Of a stretch of 64,000 nucleotides of DNA, positions 21,357 through 32,780 are shown one piece after another. The stretch comes from Euonymus europaeus (taxonomy: Eukaryota; Streptophyta; Magnoliopsida; Celastrales; Celastraceae): positions 24,679,001 to 24,743,000 of the forward strand of contig OY756966.1 of NCBI GenBank assembly GCA_963580455.1. Direction: 5' to 3'. The notes beneath the pieces were generated by a model, which worked only from the letters and a program-made list of their open reading frames with translations, was not told where the DNA came from and did no database searches. Made by a program: the position numbers and the translations under genes. Each line of letters begins with the position of its first letter. Position 1 is the first letter of the stretch.

Positions 21357-24300
21357 TCAAGGGAACCAAGCTACCAGTAAACTACTTCTAAGCACTCCTT
21401 GCTTGGCTAAGCAATCTGCTACTTGGTTGGCCTCCCTCCATGTATGCCTAAAAGAAACTATTGGAAGATGGCAAAGGAGGTTGCTTATTTTGTTAAAATC
21501 TTGGCTCATCTTCCAAGGGACAGCAGTACTCTTACTAAGCCATCTAATAGCATTCATAGAATCAGATTCTATGATGATGCTATCAGCTATATTTGATCTG
21601 TGATCCAGGGAGATTTGCAAAGCCATGGATATTGCTTTCACCTCAGCCTCTGTTGCATCAGTAGTAGATACGGGACCTGAAAATAAACCAATAAAATTAC
21701 CCAAGCTGTCTCGAAGAACACCACCAATTCCTGCCTTTTCACCTTGCAACGAGCCGTCAGTGTTCCATTTTAAGAAACCACCTGGAGGGGCAATCCAGAC
21801 ACAGGGAGGTCTTGGAGGTTTAATGAGACTAGACTTGAACTTTACTCCATCACTGGAACTTATTAACTCTGGACCACTATAAGGGAGATTTACATTTATC
21901 GCCTTTAGCCATAAGCCAAATCTGATAAAAACCAAGTAGTGCACATTTTCCCAGTCAATCATTGCATCTTCAAAAATCATTTTGTTTCGCTCTGTCCATA
22001 AAGTCCAAATTAAGGCTGAAAAAACCATAAACCACACCTTACGATAAGACTTGCTAATAGCAAAATTCTGCCATTCTTCGAATAAAGCCAATACTGAAAC
22101 AGGACAACACCATTGCACACCCCACCAACAAAAAATTCTATTCCATATAGTTCTCGGGCCTGCACAATAAAGTAGCATGTGATCAATTGTTTCTGGATGA
22201 GAGTCACAGAACATTTGTTATCTGTCACCAAGCCCAATCTTGATAACCTATCCCTCGTGTTGACCTTTCCCTTTAAGACCAACCAAAGGAAGAACTATAC
22301 TTTAGGAGGGGACCAACCATTCCAAATGCTTGAAGAAGAGATATCCATTACTGGTAAGTCTCTGGATTCAGAAGCCACCTTAAGAGATTTGACCGAGAAA
22401 CCACCATCAATCGTGTGTCTCCAAATATCTTGTCTTACTTTGAAGGACATATTACCATTTTCCCAAGAAGGTCCAAAAGGTTTCTTTCAAGCTCCTCCTC
22501 CCATTGGAACAAATTCCCGCGCCAAGAAAAAATCCATTTCCACACCACACCATCCCAAATCCCAAAGCTCTCTATTGGAGAATTTTTGAGATTAGAGATT
22601 TTGTACAATATGTGAAAGCTAGTTTTCAGAGGAGAAATGCCTAACCAAGCATCCTCCCAGAATCGAGCTTTGATCCCATTACCCAAGCTATAAACCAGCC
22701 CCTCCTTGATAGTCTTTTCAACCAGCCCTCCACAAGGATCAAGTAACTGTTGAATGTTCTTCCATAAAGCTGACATCTTCTTCAAATCGGATGGACTCCA
22801 TAAAACTTCAGGTAGCTTGTGTTTTTCTTTGAGCAAAGATTTCCATGGTAGTTTAATATCCTTCTGATTCGCATTATAACGCCAAATCCATTTGAACAAC
22901 AAGGATTTATTTTTGGTGGTTATTGAGCCTATACCTGCACCACCTAAGTGTTTAGGCCTTGACAGATCCTCCCAACTAATATTATAAATCTTTCTCTTGC
23001 TTTCATCATCTCCCCAAAGGAAATTCCTCTGCAATTTCTCAATCTTACGAGCCACACCATTCAGAATTTTGAACAAAGACATGAAGTAAACTGGTAAACT
23101 TGACAGAACTGATTTTATCAAAGCCAGACGCCCCCCAACAGATAAATTCTTCGCCTTCCAATTACTCAACCTTGACTGAATTTTTAAAACCGCCGGATCC
23201 CACATCTTTGCTTTTCTCATATTATCCCCAAGCGGCAAAGCCAAATAATTGAAAGGGAGATGATCAATTTTGCACTTCAGGGTAGTAGCCATGGACTTGG
23301 AACCATTTTCATCTACACCAATACCAATGAGAGAAGATTTATAGTAATTGACTTTCAACCCTGATAGTAATTCAAAACAGCGAAGTAGCCTTTTCAAATT
23401 CAGCATAGACTTTTTTTTATTGGGGCAAATGAAAATTGTATCATCTGCATATTGGAGGTGAGTAAATTCTTCCCCACCTTGACTAACTGCTATGCCTTCA
23501 ATTAAACCTTGTTGACGAGCATTCTGCATGAGCTGATTTAAACCCTCAGCCACTATAATGAACAAAAATGGAGAGAGGGGGTCTCCTTGCCTTAAGCCTC
23601 TTTGAAGATGAAATTCCTCCGATGGAGAACCGTTAACCAATATTGAGGTTTTTGCAGATTGGACACAATTTTTAATCCATCTGCACCACTGACCACCAAA
23701 GCCCATTTTATCAAGCACCTCTTGTAAGTAACTCCATCTAATTGTATCAAAAGCCTTTTCAAAATCTACTTTGAGAAGAAAGCCATTTCTCCCTTGCTTC
23801 TTTAAGAGATCAACAATCTCATTTGCCATAAGAATTGAGTCCATCACTTGTCTTCCTCTGATAAAACAAGATTGCTCCTCACTTATCACATAAGTCAGAT
23901 TTGACTTTAATCTGTTGGCTAATATTTTCGCAACAATTTTGTACAAGCTGCTTATTAAGCTTATCGGGTGGGAATCCTTGAGCCTAGAAGGACCTGGAAT
24001 CTTTGGAACAAGTGTAATAAATGAGGAATTGATTCCTCTAGGCAGTTCTCCAGTTCTGTGAAAGCGAGCCAACATTTTGAAAACATCATCAGATAAAAGA
24101 TCCCACATTTTTTTTGTAAAAACCTAGATTAAAACCGTCCGGCACTGGGGCTTTGGAACCATCACAACTCAAAACTGCATCTTTAATCTCTTCCCAAGTA
24201 AAAGGAACTTCCAAGTTGTCAGTAGCTAGAGGCATTAATCTTTTAAAGACTACACCCATCATTTTTAAGACACAAGGAGTATCTGAAGAATACAATTTTC

Positions 24301-25501
24301 GGAAATGGCTCACCACCTCACATCTTATCTCAGCTGGACTTTCCAAGAAACCATGCGAAGACTCCAAGCGAGAAATACAATTTTTCTTCCCCTTCATACT
24401 TGCAGAAAGATGGAAAAATTTGGTGTTTCGGTCACCCTCTTTGACCCATTTAATACGAGATTTTTGACGCCATAAACTCTCTTGCTGCCTGCTCAGACTC
24501 CAGATCTTGTTCTGTAAATTTTTATACACACCTCATCTTGAGAGCTCGATAAACCCAACTCCTTCTTCTTCTCAAGTGCAGCTATATCTTCTTTTGTCTT
24601 TGAAATATTTGAAGAGATATCCCCAAAAACATTAGAATTCCAATGCTTTAATAAATTCTTCATAGCTTTCAACTTACCCACTATACGAAATTGACCAGGG
24701 AAAGAATTACTGAAGCTTGCCCAGGAATTTCGAATAAAGTGATCAAATTGCGGATACTCCTACCAACAGTCAAGAAATCTGAATGGCCTAGGACCCCAAT
24801 TCTGCACTGACAGAGCAACTAAAGTCGGGCAGTGATCTGATAAACCTTTATTTAACCCAAGCAAGGAGAGATTCAGAAATTTGCAAAGTCACTCTGTGTA
24901 AAAAAATGCTCTATCAATCTTGCTCATACTCTTGAAATTACTCCAAGTGAAAGATCTACCAGCTAAAGGTAATTCCACTAAACCACACTTGTTAATAAAA
25001 TCACCAAAGGACCTCATACCTTTGGAAATAGCAACCCCTCCTAAACGGTCTCCTGGAAAAATTGTTTCATTAAAGTCACCCCCATAGAAGGCAAGGAATA
25101 GACTTTGAAGATTTCAGAGCAGCTATTTCAACCCATTGGATGTCCCTCATGACTTCAGAGTTATGACCATAGATAGAAATAATAGCAGCTCTAAAATTGA
25201 ACTGACAAAAATTCCCCTCCAGGCAAATCCATTTATCTCCCGTTGAGACCGAAATAACTTCAAAGAAGTTAGGATTCCAAATACAAACTAGCCCACCCGA
25301 AAGACCATCAGAAACCATACCCCTCCAATCAAAAATATTTGGGCCCCAAATTGAACGGATCACTTTTGAATCCAAGGAAGCAAGCTTTGTTTCAACCAGG
25401 AAAACAAAATCAACCTTTTTAGAAGAAAGCAAATGCCTAACAGCCCTTTTTTTTACAGAGCTCCCAACCCCTCTAGAGTTCAAGCACAAAAGATTAGACA
25501 T
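21357..25501 (-). pseudogene. LINE ORF2: APE endonuclease, reverse transcriptase, RNase H
   Basis: ORF2 begins with an ATG at 25501. Domains in order: APE-type endonuclease (LNSRGVGSSVKKRAVRHLL, VETKL, then GDFNET near 25060); a linker containing NTKFFHLSASMKG; reverse transcriptase with SKAPVPDGFN (usually SKAPGPDGFN), NSSFITLVPKIPGPSRLKD, RGLRQGDPLSPFLF and LQYADDTIF; a zinc-binding-like CxxC...H...C segment near 22200; and a plant-type RNase H with KWNTDGS, TEAEVKA, IESDSMNAI and REANQVADCLAKQG (21380-21800). The AYADD-type Asp pair is retained. Frame breaks at about 25075, 24740-24780, 24108-24530 and 22215-22434 and several stops make it inactive. It overlaps nothing on the plus strand. 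Confidence 0.85.
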
Positions 25502-25539
25502 TGAAAAAATGCAACACCCAAACCTTCAGAGCTAGGAAA

Positions 25540-28182
25540 TTATTGAACTCCTCGATTTGATTCTGCCCATTCATCTTCCTCTCTTGCAATCAATTTCTCA
25601 AGCCTATCTTCAGTCACATAATTATTCTCCACACTAGACAAGCCAATAGCCTTCCCCAAAGCCAAAGTTTTCTTTGCTTCACATTTCCACTTTCTCTGTT
25701 TTGAACTATGCGAAGTGTAGCCCAAATTTGACTTCCCTGCACTTGCCCGACCCTTATTGGGGGTAGAAATCAGGCAATTTCTATTTGAAGTAGCACTATC
25801 AGATATGGTATTACCAACTACTTGAATACTCTCACTGTCACCTTGCAATAAACTGCTCATTCTTTGAATCTTTCTCCCAGTTGGCTTCTGTAGCTGCGCC
25901 ATCATTAGCCCGTACTTGGAAGTAGTATTTGAGCATCTAGATTTTTTCCTTATTAGTTTTATTTTCGAACTATGAATTTTTTTCAAAACCTCATCTCCAA
26001 GAAAGGATGCCAACAACTCATCCGTTTTAATTGAATCTTCAATGTCTGAGGGCGCAGTAGCATCATCTTCATTCAGCTTGTAATTGGGAGTAGATCCTTT
26101 TCCTTTCCTGCATTTTCTATCTCTTCTTCGATGACTCTTGTGAGAACTAGAGGCTTGAATGTCCAGTCCTTTTGAGAGAGGCTTAGTAACTTGTCTGCTA
26201 CTGGCATTAGCTTCATTGGCCCAAAAGGAAGCCCATTGTAAGATATATCATCCAGCCCATTTAAGGGATTTAGACCTGAATCATCCACATACTCATGTGA
26301 CACATCTACCCTTTCCTTTGTCAACATCACATTAACTCCCTTTTGCTCTCCTATGAAAAGATTTCCCTTTTTTGGAAAAACCTTATCTGACATCTCGTCC
26401 CTAAACACCAGGTCTACCATGGTATCTCTCTGATCCTACAAGTTGTCACCTCCACTACTACCCATCCCTATAGAAACATTTTTGAATTTTGAATTTGAAA
26501 CTGAATGATTACCCGGCAAACAATTCTTGCCTTTCCGACTGCCGTGACTAGAAGATTCTGATGCCGACCGAGTTCTACTGACATGCGGCCCAGATTCCGG
26601 CAAAACTTTAGAGTTACTAGAATTTTCAACCAGATTTACTCCATCTTCTCCATGCTCCAGAATATCAAGCCAATGACTATCTTTAAGCACCTCAAATCTT
26701 CCAGAGTAAGCATCACTATCATTCCCTTCGAAGATCTCTTTTTCACAACTAAGAGTCTTTTCTCTAAATCTCCCACACCAAGGGCCATCAGAGGGGTCAT
26801 CACTGACTTTTATTGTGAAAGGATCACCATCGACATTTATTGTGATGTCTTGATTTATCAATCTCTTCTCCTTTGTAGCAATTAACACACGAGCAACGTC
26901 TAAACGCTTCCTTTTAAAGGTATTTATGTCCATCGAAACCGCAGTTCCAAATAGGTCTCCAATCATCATGAATAAACCAGGGTTCTAGGCATGCAGCGGA
27001 ATTCCTTCACATTTGATCCACACATACTTTTCTTCTCCAATGTTTGAACATTTCCATGGGCTTATCTGTTCAAAACACTCCTCGAGCCAAGGTGGACAAG
27101 TTTTTAGAGTTCTGTGAAGATCCTCCTTTGATGGGAACGTTACAAGAACCATACTTCCACCCATTGGCGTGATGTAGTTGCAGCTTATAAACTCATCATC
27201 TTTAATTCTTTCTGTGACCTGTTGAAGGCTAGAGCTTTGACATGGAGTACCCACCGCACATCTTTCTAACCATTCTCTATCTTCCTGAACTGAAAAAAAA
27301 ATCCAGTTGGAGCTTTTGTGACTGCACTGCTTCCACGCGACTGTCTACTTGCAATTTTGTTGTCTCTCCTACATTATTTTTAACAATTTGCTCATCTACA
27401 CTTCTTTTCTCAAGCACATTGTCTCTACTCTTTGACCCCTCAGAATCCCTCTCATCCATCCCTTCGAATCCCCCCTTCACAATATCTGCAAAATTCTTTC
27501 TTCTGTTTCTTAAAATAAACGAATCTGCCACATTTTCATCCACTCGAGTAGAATGGATTTTGGACTTTAAATTCCATTCAGAAATTTGCTTTTCTTCAGT
27601 TTGTCTTCCAACTCCCTTTGATCCATTTTCCCCAAAGCGTGCTTTGTTCAGTCTCAGTTTAAGACGTCCTATCCAAATATTTTGGAGCCTCCGCATTGTA
27701 ATATCAACATTCTCACGCCCATCAATCTCAGCAAACCCAAAATGATTGCCTTTAATGTTCAACTTGTTTGGGATATAGACCCATGACACCTTGCAATACT
27801 GTGAAAGAACCCAGTTAAGGGCTTTAGCATCCCATCCATATGGGAAGTTCTCAAAATAAATCTTATGTGGCTTCCTGGGATTTGGGTCATAATGATGATC
27901 TAGAAAATGCTGGTTATCAAAATGTGGGAGTTGAGGTTTAATAGGCTGAATGGGAAGTACCGGTTTGTGTTTGGATGGTAGTTCTGGCCATTGAGTCTTG
28001 TTTTGGAGATGGATTTTATGAGAGTGTAAAGGAAAGAAATGTGAAAGATGAGGCTGAGGAGGCTGACGCCGAGAAGGATGTGGCTGATGGTGAGAAGGTA
28101 GCGACTGACGGTGAGAAAGGAGTGGCTGACGGGTAAAAGGGTGAGGTGGATGGGGGAATGCTCTCTCTCTCTCTCTAAACAT
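25540..28182 (-). pseudogene. LINE ORF1: RRM-like and DUF4283-like nucleic-acid-binding protein
   Basis: The start ATG is at 28182 (MFRERER), followed by a Pro/His/Ser-rich stretch. An RRM-like domain follows: KPHKIYFENFPYGWDAKALN and GNHFGFAEIDGRENVDITMR. A DUF4283-type domain (PMGGSMVLVTFPSKEDLHRT, NIGEEKYVWIKCEGIPLHA) and a basic C-terminus come next. A frameshift lies in the T-run at 27291-27301. A TAG after GIPLHA (26985) replaces the usual Trp. Further stops occur at 26436 and 26073. ORF1 proteins of plant L1 elements bind RNA to form the retrotransposition particle. This copy is non-functional. Confidence 0.8.
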
Positions 28183-28283
28183 TCTCTCTCTCTCTTTTGA
28201 TAACTACTTTTGATCACCTTTTGGGGATAGTTGCAGGGCATCTCTACTACTTTTTGATTGTACTGCGGATATAACCATCTTTT

Positions 28284-28925
28284 AATTATAGCTTCTCAAA
28301 ATTTCCCATAAGAAGTAGAAACTTCTTAGAGGGTTGAGAAGACAAAACCTCCAATTGATGTGCGACAAAAAATTCTTCATCATTTTTGAGAGAAAATCCA
28401 TCTTCCTCATCAAAAATTGGAAGAACTTCATCATCAAACATAGGAAGATTTTTTTTCTTCCTCGTCAAAAATTGGATTAGCTTCCTCAGTAAACATGGGA
28501 TGAGTTGTCTCTTCCTCTTCAAAGATGGGAAGAGTTTCCACATCAAATTGGCGACAAACTCCCCTTTCCTTATTAGATATGAGAATTAAGTCATCTTGAG
28601 AATTTCATTTTTCTCATCAAAGATGGGCTGTTCTAGTTCATACTTGTCGTTCAATGTATCGCCATCTATCTACGATTCTGAATTTGATGCATGTTGTTGT
28701 CATCTACTGTGACTACTACCCTTCTTTCTCTTACCATCCTTCACGCCAAATCTCTGTCTAATTAACTCCTCCAGTCGCTCAAAGTTTTATGTAGCACTTG
28801 CCTACACGACTTCACCTCCAATCTTTTGGCCCACATCTTGACTTCGAGGGCTTCAATCTTCTCCTCATCTGATATAGGTTTTGCTGTCATTGTTCCAAGA
28901 ACATATTGAATCATGGCTTCCAACC
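28284..28925 (-). pseudogene. Gypsy gag N-terminal part with acidic repeats
   Basis: On the minus strand, after the primer site, the sequence encodes fragments such as MIQYVLGTMTAKPISDEEKI and EALEVKMWAKRLEV, then stops and frameshifts. Further left it encodes a run of degenerate acidic repeats (PIFEEEETTHPMF, NPIFDEEEKNLPMF, VLPIFDEEDG) ending QPSKKFLLLMGNFEKL-stop. Similar acidic linkers occur between gag and protease in plant gypsy elements. It is cut on its 3' side by the LINE. Confidence 0.6.
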
Positions 28926-28938
28926 TAGAGAGGATTGC

Positions 28939-28957
28939 CTCTCAATGAAAGCACCAA
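28939..28957 (-). other. Gypsy primer binding site
   Basis: The minus strand reads TTGGTGCTTTCATTGAGAG immediately after the CA end of LTR-2. TTGGTGCTTTCATT is a recurrent leader sequence directly 3' of 5' LTRs in plant gypsy elements. It confirms that LTR-2 acted as the 5' LTR for the gag fragment to its left. Confidence 0.65.
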
Positions 28958-31694
28958 TGATTGAAACTTGATTCCTTGAGTTCGTTTTACAAACTCAAAC
29001 ACAAGATCGAATTGCAAAACTAGGATTCAATATTCGATCTAAACACAAATAAAGATCTGATATTCGAAGATCAAAATGACAATCCTTTACATACAATAAA
29101 GCTTGGCTTATATAGCCAATATCTTTCTGCTAAATCAAAAGAAGAACAACTAAACCAAGCCATAGAATCAGCTTGTATTTATCAATAATAAATGCAAATA
29201 ATTGCAACCAATTTTTGGCATCGACAACTTCCATTAATCTCAGTTAACCAAGCTGTCATAAACCCTTGTTTTCACCAACAACTTCCTCCATCACTGCAGC
29301 CATCACTTTTTCTTGGTCCCAAGTGAAGACTTCTTGGCATAAACTCATATGCATTAATTTTAGACCCACGCATATCTTTGATTTTCTGTCTCCGAGCTCC
29401 ATTTATAACACCCTAAATTGTGGGATGACTTACGTGGCAGGGTAAAGCGAGTTAGGTTGTATTTATTATGATTTTTAGTGGGAAATAACATGTGTTAAGT
29501 TGGATCAAAATATTTTCATCAATTCTATATGCGAAATAAAAATGATGAGAACCGGAATTATAATAATGGGAGTTAAAATGAAATTACTAAGAATTTAGGA
29601 AGCTAGAAATAGAATAGAAAAATAATTAGAGGTAATGGCAGAATTGTAAATAGATGAGGGTGGCACGTGTAATTAAATAAGAGATGGGAAGGTAGGAAGG
29701 TAAATTTGCAGTAAAACAAATAACATAAAAATAAAAATTGATTTGGCACGGAAATTGAGACAGCCAAACCCTAAACACACGGTGACCGTGTAAACGAAAG
29801 AGACGGCGCGACGAAAGGCGCGACTTTTGATCCGTTGACGAATCAAGAAACCAGCGACACCAGAGGGACGGGAAGGACGAGATGAAACGAATGATACCAG
29901 TTTCGGATGGAAAGGACCTGACCTTCGCCTTCAATGGAGGAGGAGAAGTCACGGCCTCGAGTGCTTCGAAATCGGATTTCACTGATTTTCGACAACCGAA
30001 AAGGCAAATGGCACCGGATGTATACTCATCGCGTTACCTCGATTCTGTTTAGGGCCACCGTGGACAATGCCGCCACCCTATAGGTGGTGACCCGACATTT
30101 TCTGAAGTCGAGCTTGTAGACCCGTGTGCAGGACAGCCGGGTCGAGTTGACCCGATTGAGTATTGTTTTAATTAATTAATTAATAATTAAGGTTAATTAA
30201 TTGTATTAAGATAATTGTTCTAAGTTAATTATATTAAGATAATGGTATCAATAATTAAGTTGAATAAAAGACAATGATATTAGTAAATCAATTAAAGACA
30301 ATAGAATTGACAAATTATTATATAGGTTGTATGGGTATGTAAGAATCGTTAAGAGTGACCACCGGGTCGAGCTGTCCCGATTGGATATTATTATAGGTAA
30401 TTAATTGTAACAAGTTAAATATAATAAGTTAATGATATTAATAAAATAAGTTGATTAAAAGATGGTAATATTAATAAATGAATTAAAGGTTGTGGAATTA
30501 ATAAATAATTATGAATATTGTATGGGTTTCCGGATAATTAAATTAAATTAAATTATCAGGATTACGAGAGCACATCGCTGTAAGTAGTACTCAACTGTAT
30601 TACAAAACTTTGTAATTTGTGAATTTTATGTGCTATTATTTGTATTAATTGTGATGTCTATTTGATTGTGTATGATAACAGTTTGTACTGATTGGATGTT
30701 TTCGTGAGACCGAATTTACGATGATTCGAATAAATGTGGATGGTGATATGAATGATTTATTTATGTTATAGCTATATGTGATGTTTGGTTACCGTGAATG
30801 GACGACAAAACTAGTATTGTATTTCTCTATAGAATGTGATGTGTAGGGTTATATGCTTAAACTGAATATGGTGATGAGACTGATATGATGACGGTTTTGG
30901 TGTTCTTGAAGGTGATGTGTTGCATATGATTGTTGATATATTGATTATTGTTCATAAGCACGATGCATTGCATTACATGAAAATGAAAAGTTCAGTTTAA
31001 GGAAAAAGGTGTTTTCACGAACCAGGTATTACTGCTATAGGGAGGGTGTACTGAAAGATTAAGGTTGAGGTTTACTGGAAATGAAAATGAAAATAGAAAC
31101 GATGTTTGACCGAAAAGTGTTCTTTGGTAGAACGCTTAATTAAAGAAAAATCCCGACCGGTTGCTCTATAGCAGTTTATCTAGGTTAAGGGCCTGAGTAC
31201 TGAAAAAAGGTTTTAACTGACTGACTGTTTTCTGTTGATAACATTCACATGTATTAATGCATAATATTACTTGCTGGGCCTTGCCTCACTATGTTTCGTG
31301 ATGCAGGTGTTAGTTGTTTGATAAACATGCTGATCTAGCGGTTGATGGTGAGTGTGCGAATCCGTGAGGATGATGCTCATGTGACAAAGGCAGGATAGTT
31401 TAGGTTAATTCAAGTTGTTGGGTTTTAGGTTTCGAATAGACTTGTTAAATATGACACTGCTATCAAGATAATTATGGATGATAAATGACTCATCAATAGT
31501 GTTATTATTATGTGATTGATTCATTGATGTTTAAGTTAGTATATTAATTAACTTAGGGTTGTATAAACTGTATGGTAAGTGTTGAATCGGATAGGGGTAG
31601 TGTTCTGGCTTATGGACCCGCAAAATTGGGTGTCATGGGTTAGGGCGTTACACCATTATAGGCATTCTTCAACCTCCTGCTATGGTCTTCATCA
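28958..31694 (-). mobile_element. Gypsy LTR-2, interrupted by a solo LTR
   Basis: Two parts, 28958-29403 and 31653-31694, are separated by the solo LTR at 29404-31652. On the minus strand it starts TGATGAAGACCATAGC after a purine tract (GGAGTGGGAGAG) and ends AATCAAGTTTCAATCA. It is both the 3' LTR of the pol on its right and the 5' LTR of the gag on its left. This implies tandem elements sharing one LTR, a typical product of unequal recombination. Confidence 0.6.
29404..31652 (-). mobile_element. Solo LTR B1 (gypsy family B), TSD CCATT
   Basis: A 2249-bp unit. On the minus strand it starts TGTAACGCCCTAACCC and ends AGGGTGTTATA. CCATT flanks it at 29399-29403 and 31653-31657. It shares long blocks with B2 and B3, for example the agggagggtgtactgaaag region near 31040 and gaccggttgctct near 31155. 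It has no gag-pol. The frames inside (for example 29626-29982) are not conserved in the other copies and are not called as genes. Confidence 0.85.
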
Positions 31695-31707
31695 CTCTCC
31701 CACTCCA

Positions 31708-32780
31708 TCAAGAATATCATTTTCCTTGAGGATAAATTTTGGAAATTGTATTTTGAACATGCCCAGATCTTCCCATGTCGCTTCGTCAGCTGGTAGTGAA
31801 GCCCATTGAACAAGAACTTCCCAACGAAATCGATTACCTCGTTTGATCCTCCTGTATGCCAAGATACCCATGGCCTGCTAAGTCACGTTCCCATCATGAT
31901 CTATAACTGCCAAGTCATAATTTCTCGATATTCCATCCCTCATTCGACGAAGAAACTAAGATACATGAAAAACTGGATGGATGTGTGCATTCGAAGTCAA
32001 TGCGAGCTTGTATGGAACCTCTCCAATTTTATCAATGATTTGATAAGGTCCATACAGCCGACTACTGAGCTTGTGTAGAGCCTTATGGCGATAGGGTTGT
32101 ATCTTCAAGCAGACCCAATCTCCTTGAGTAAATTGTTCTTCATGTCGTCCTTGATCAGGGAAAGTTTTCATGCTATTGTTGGCTTGATTTAAATTAAATT
32201 TCAGCGCTTTGATTAATTCATCCCTCTCTTGCAACTCACGGTCCACTTCACTGTTACGGGAGGTGCCAATTGGATAACTGACGAGAGAAGGCGGGGGCTC
32301 GCCATAGAGACATTCAAATGGTATGTGCTTCGTTGAAGCATGGTATGAAGTGTTGTACCAAAACTCAGCCCAAGCAAAGAAGTCTTCCCATTTGTGGGGA
32401 TGCTGGTGAGCGAAGGCTCGCAAGTATTGTTCCAAGGTTCAATTAGTGACTTCTGTTTGGTCGTCAGTTTGCTGATGGTATGACGAGCTCATTGATAACT
32501 TAGTGTCTTGCAAATGAAAAAATTCACTCTAGAAATTACTAAGGAAAATCTTATTGCGATCAGAAACAACGGACCCAGGGACTCCATGGAGTTTAATCAC
32601 ATTGGTGAGAAATAATCGAGCCACCGATTTTGTTGTGTAAGGATGAACCAATAGAATGAAGTGGGCATATTTGTTGAGTTTATCCACCACAGCAAAAATT
32701 CCATCGTATCCGTTTGAAAGGGGAAAGCCTTCAACAAAGTCCATAGAAATATCTTTCCACACTTCTTCAGGAACAGGTAA
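31708..32780 (-). pseudogene. Ty3/gypsy integrase and chromodomain-like end of pol
   Basis: From 32780 leftward: [20 protein letters not shown] and [16 protein letters not shown], then [14 protein letters not shown] (the integrase core). Next is a damaged region whose remnants read SSYHPQTDDQTEV-like with stops at about 32460-32530. Then LEQYLRAFAHQHPHKW and EFWYNTSYHASTKHIPFE, followed by QGDWVCLKIQPYRHKAL and LYGPYQIIDKIGEVPYKL. A C-terminal chromodomain-like tail VQWASLPADEATWEDL (about 31770) and FPKFILKEND follow. The N-terminal pol is replaced by LTR-3 at 32781. Inactive. Confidence 0.8.

Larger units (their letters stand above)
20861..28283 (-). mobile_element. L1-type LINE with 17-bp target duplication
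   Basis: GGATATAACCATCTTTT occurs at 20861-20877 and again at 28267-28283, flanking an insertion of about 7.4 kb. The 3' end (left side) finishes in ...TTTATCAAAAAAAA on the minus strand. The 5' end is near 28266, about 85 bp before ORF1, so the copy seems full-length. It contains ORF1 (RRM-like plus DUF4283-like) and ORF2 (endonuclease, reverse transcriptase, RNase H). It is inserted within the gypsy internal region. Confidence 0.9.

Noticed and set aside
29626..29982. 118-codon minus frame within solo LTR B1
   Set aside because: Not conserved as a frame in homologous B2 and B3; LTR non-coding sequence.
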